DNA from: Capitella teleta
Taxonomy: Eukaryota; Annelida; Polychaeta; Capitellidae
NCBI GenBank assembly: GCA_000328365.1
Contig: KB296703.1
Span: 72,445 to 136,444, forward strand
Length of the DNA: 64,000 bases
Reading direction: 5' to 3'
The position numbers and the translations under genes were made by a program. A model generated the notes under the pieces. The model was not told the origin of the DNA. It saw nothing but the letters and a program-made list of their open reading frames with translations, and searched no databases. Shown here in pieces: positions 63,031 through 64,000 of this stretch. Every line of letters starts with the position of its first letter. Within the stretch, counting starts at the first letter, position 1.

Positions 63031-63687
63031 TTAAAGGGATGGGGAACTAAATTTTAAGTGATGTTCTATTGACTCATAGCACCAATTGATAGCATTCCGT
63101 GCCAAAAACACCATGCCTGGATGCAAGCGTAAGGAAATAATGCATTCCGAATATCGGGGTTAGCATTGCGCCTATGGGAGAATGGCTTCCATTGCGAAGT
63201 ATAGGAGGCAAACGTCAGCTGATGGCTTGGTTTGGCTGATGGCTGATTGGTTCCGTTCCCCTCGTGAAGCTATCGATTTCAGCCAATCAGAGCAGATCAT
63301 CTTCGCTATAAAAGGACATCTTTGTTGTTTACGAAACGAAAGCGCATGCGTGGTGCACTCTGGCTGACCTTTTTACTGTTTCAGGATGAGAAACATAATA
63401 GGTGTCCTAGAAAATCGCTTGTTAAAATAAGAAAAATAGCGAAAAATATTTTTTTTTCGCGCCTGACTGGTGGCAAAATGATTATTCTATCTATTTCCGA
63501 AAAGAAAATAAAAAAAATATCCAAGGGTTTAGTCGCAGGACACGCTGATATGACGAGGCCCATTGTAACAGATGGGGAACTCGGTGTTTCATCACAGCTG
63601 CTGACGTCACGCCTAGTTAGCAATATATCGCCCGCGAAATCGTTAGCGATGATATTCCTTGTGTGGGCCAGTTCTCCCTCCCTTTAA
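63031..63687. mobile_element. TTAA-flanked MITE (piggyBac-like)
   Basis: 657 bp starting TTAAAGGGATGGGGAACT and ending AGTTCTCCCTCCCTTTAA. The termini are imperfect inverted repeats, and TTAA at both ends is the target duplication typical of piggyBac-type transposition. There is no transposase. The interior has a CCAAT box (63279) and TATAAAAG (63308). The 121-codon frame inside is probably not a gene. Confidence 0.6.
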
Positions 63688-63689
63688 TC

Positions 63690-64000
63690 GAAACACTAAC
63701 ATCTGGAGAAGAACGAATCACAGCTGAGGCCACCAACCAATTCAGCAGATTCAGATGCGCAATCTCTGTTTGATAAACTTAGAATTAAACGTTCAAGTTT
63801 TTAACATTGTAAAACATGACAATTCGATGCATCAATGAATTAGCCCTCAGCAAGTGCATGGAATCTATTGAAATGTGTCTGAAAAAAATATGTATTTGTC
63901 TTTTGAAATACATCTTCTATCAGTCGCTACTATTTCAGAACAATTACAGGTCCTCCATAATCAGACAAATGTTACTGTTATATGCCCTGAGATCGATTAA
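63690..64000. other. Window end, nothing recognised
   Basis: AT-rich. The second exon of sulfotransferase copy C is not visible here. Confidence 0.5.

Noticed and set aside
63322-63687. 121-codon frame after a TATA-like motif
   Set aside because: Lies wholly inside the TTAA-flanked MITE and has no recognisable domain.

Overview
The window is nuclear DNA of an animal, almost certainly an invertebrate. Genes are split by GT-AG introns, the non-coding DNA is AT-rich and full of micro- and minisatellites, and there are tRNA-derived SINEs, LINE remnants, MITEs and LTR fossils. The gene set (a GRL101-type receptor, a divergent TALE homeobox gene, a GH3-domain protein, WSCD-like sulfotransferases, a PLAC8 protein and a Ly6/uPAR protein) fits a marine deuterostome (amphioxus, echinoderm, hemichordate) or a lophotrochozoan. 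The sequence alone does not let me choose. Three assembly gaps are present: 50 N (20004-20053), 1 N (32599) and 910 N (32652-33561).

Layout. 0.5-1.4 kb: 3' end of an unrecognised minus-strand gene with 54-61 bp introns. 3.4-4.0 kb: solo LTR. 5.9-11 kb: WSCD-like sulfotransferase present twice as a large inverted duplication, one copy complete (8613-10910, minus) and one internally deleted (5943-6863, plus). 11-22 kb: mostly repeats, including a 12-bp minisatellite (19.8-20.6 kb) and a SINE. 22.8-26.5 kb: five-exon GH3-domain gene. 27-34.8 kb: intergenic, with a recent 208-bp tandem duplication and a second solo LTR with perfect target duplications. 34.9-36.0 kb: compact eight-exon minus-strand gene built from tandemly duplicated, phase-1 mini-exons, not recognised by me and the best candidate for something undescribed. 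38.8-39.8 kb: three-exon TALE-like homeobox gene. 41.2-42.1 kb: fossil of a Ty3/Gypsy-like element. 42.6-48.4 kb: a 1,919-residue mosaic receptor (two lectin-like domains, LDLa repeats, LRRs, 7TM) in only two coding exons. 50.0-50.5 kb: PLAC8-family gene. 53.9-55.6 kb: LINE 3' end. 56.4-57.7 kb: Ly6/uPAR gene. 57.8-63.7 kb: SINE fragments, an inverted-repeat element and a TTAA-flanked MITE, with the first coding exon of a third sulfotransferase (62524-62902).

The genes do not form an operon or an obvious pathway. They are independent units, several very compact (introns 45-61 bp), separated by repeat-rich DNA. The repeated sulfotransferase sequences at both ends of the window point to a local gene family spread by duplication. 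Exon models below were built by eye from splice consensus and reading phase. Where a phase check closes exactly I say so.
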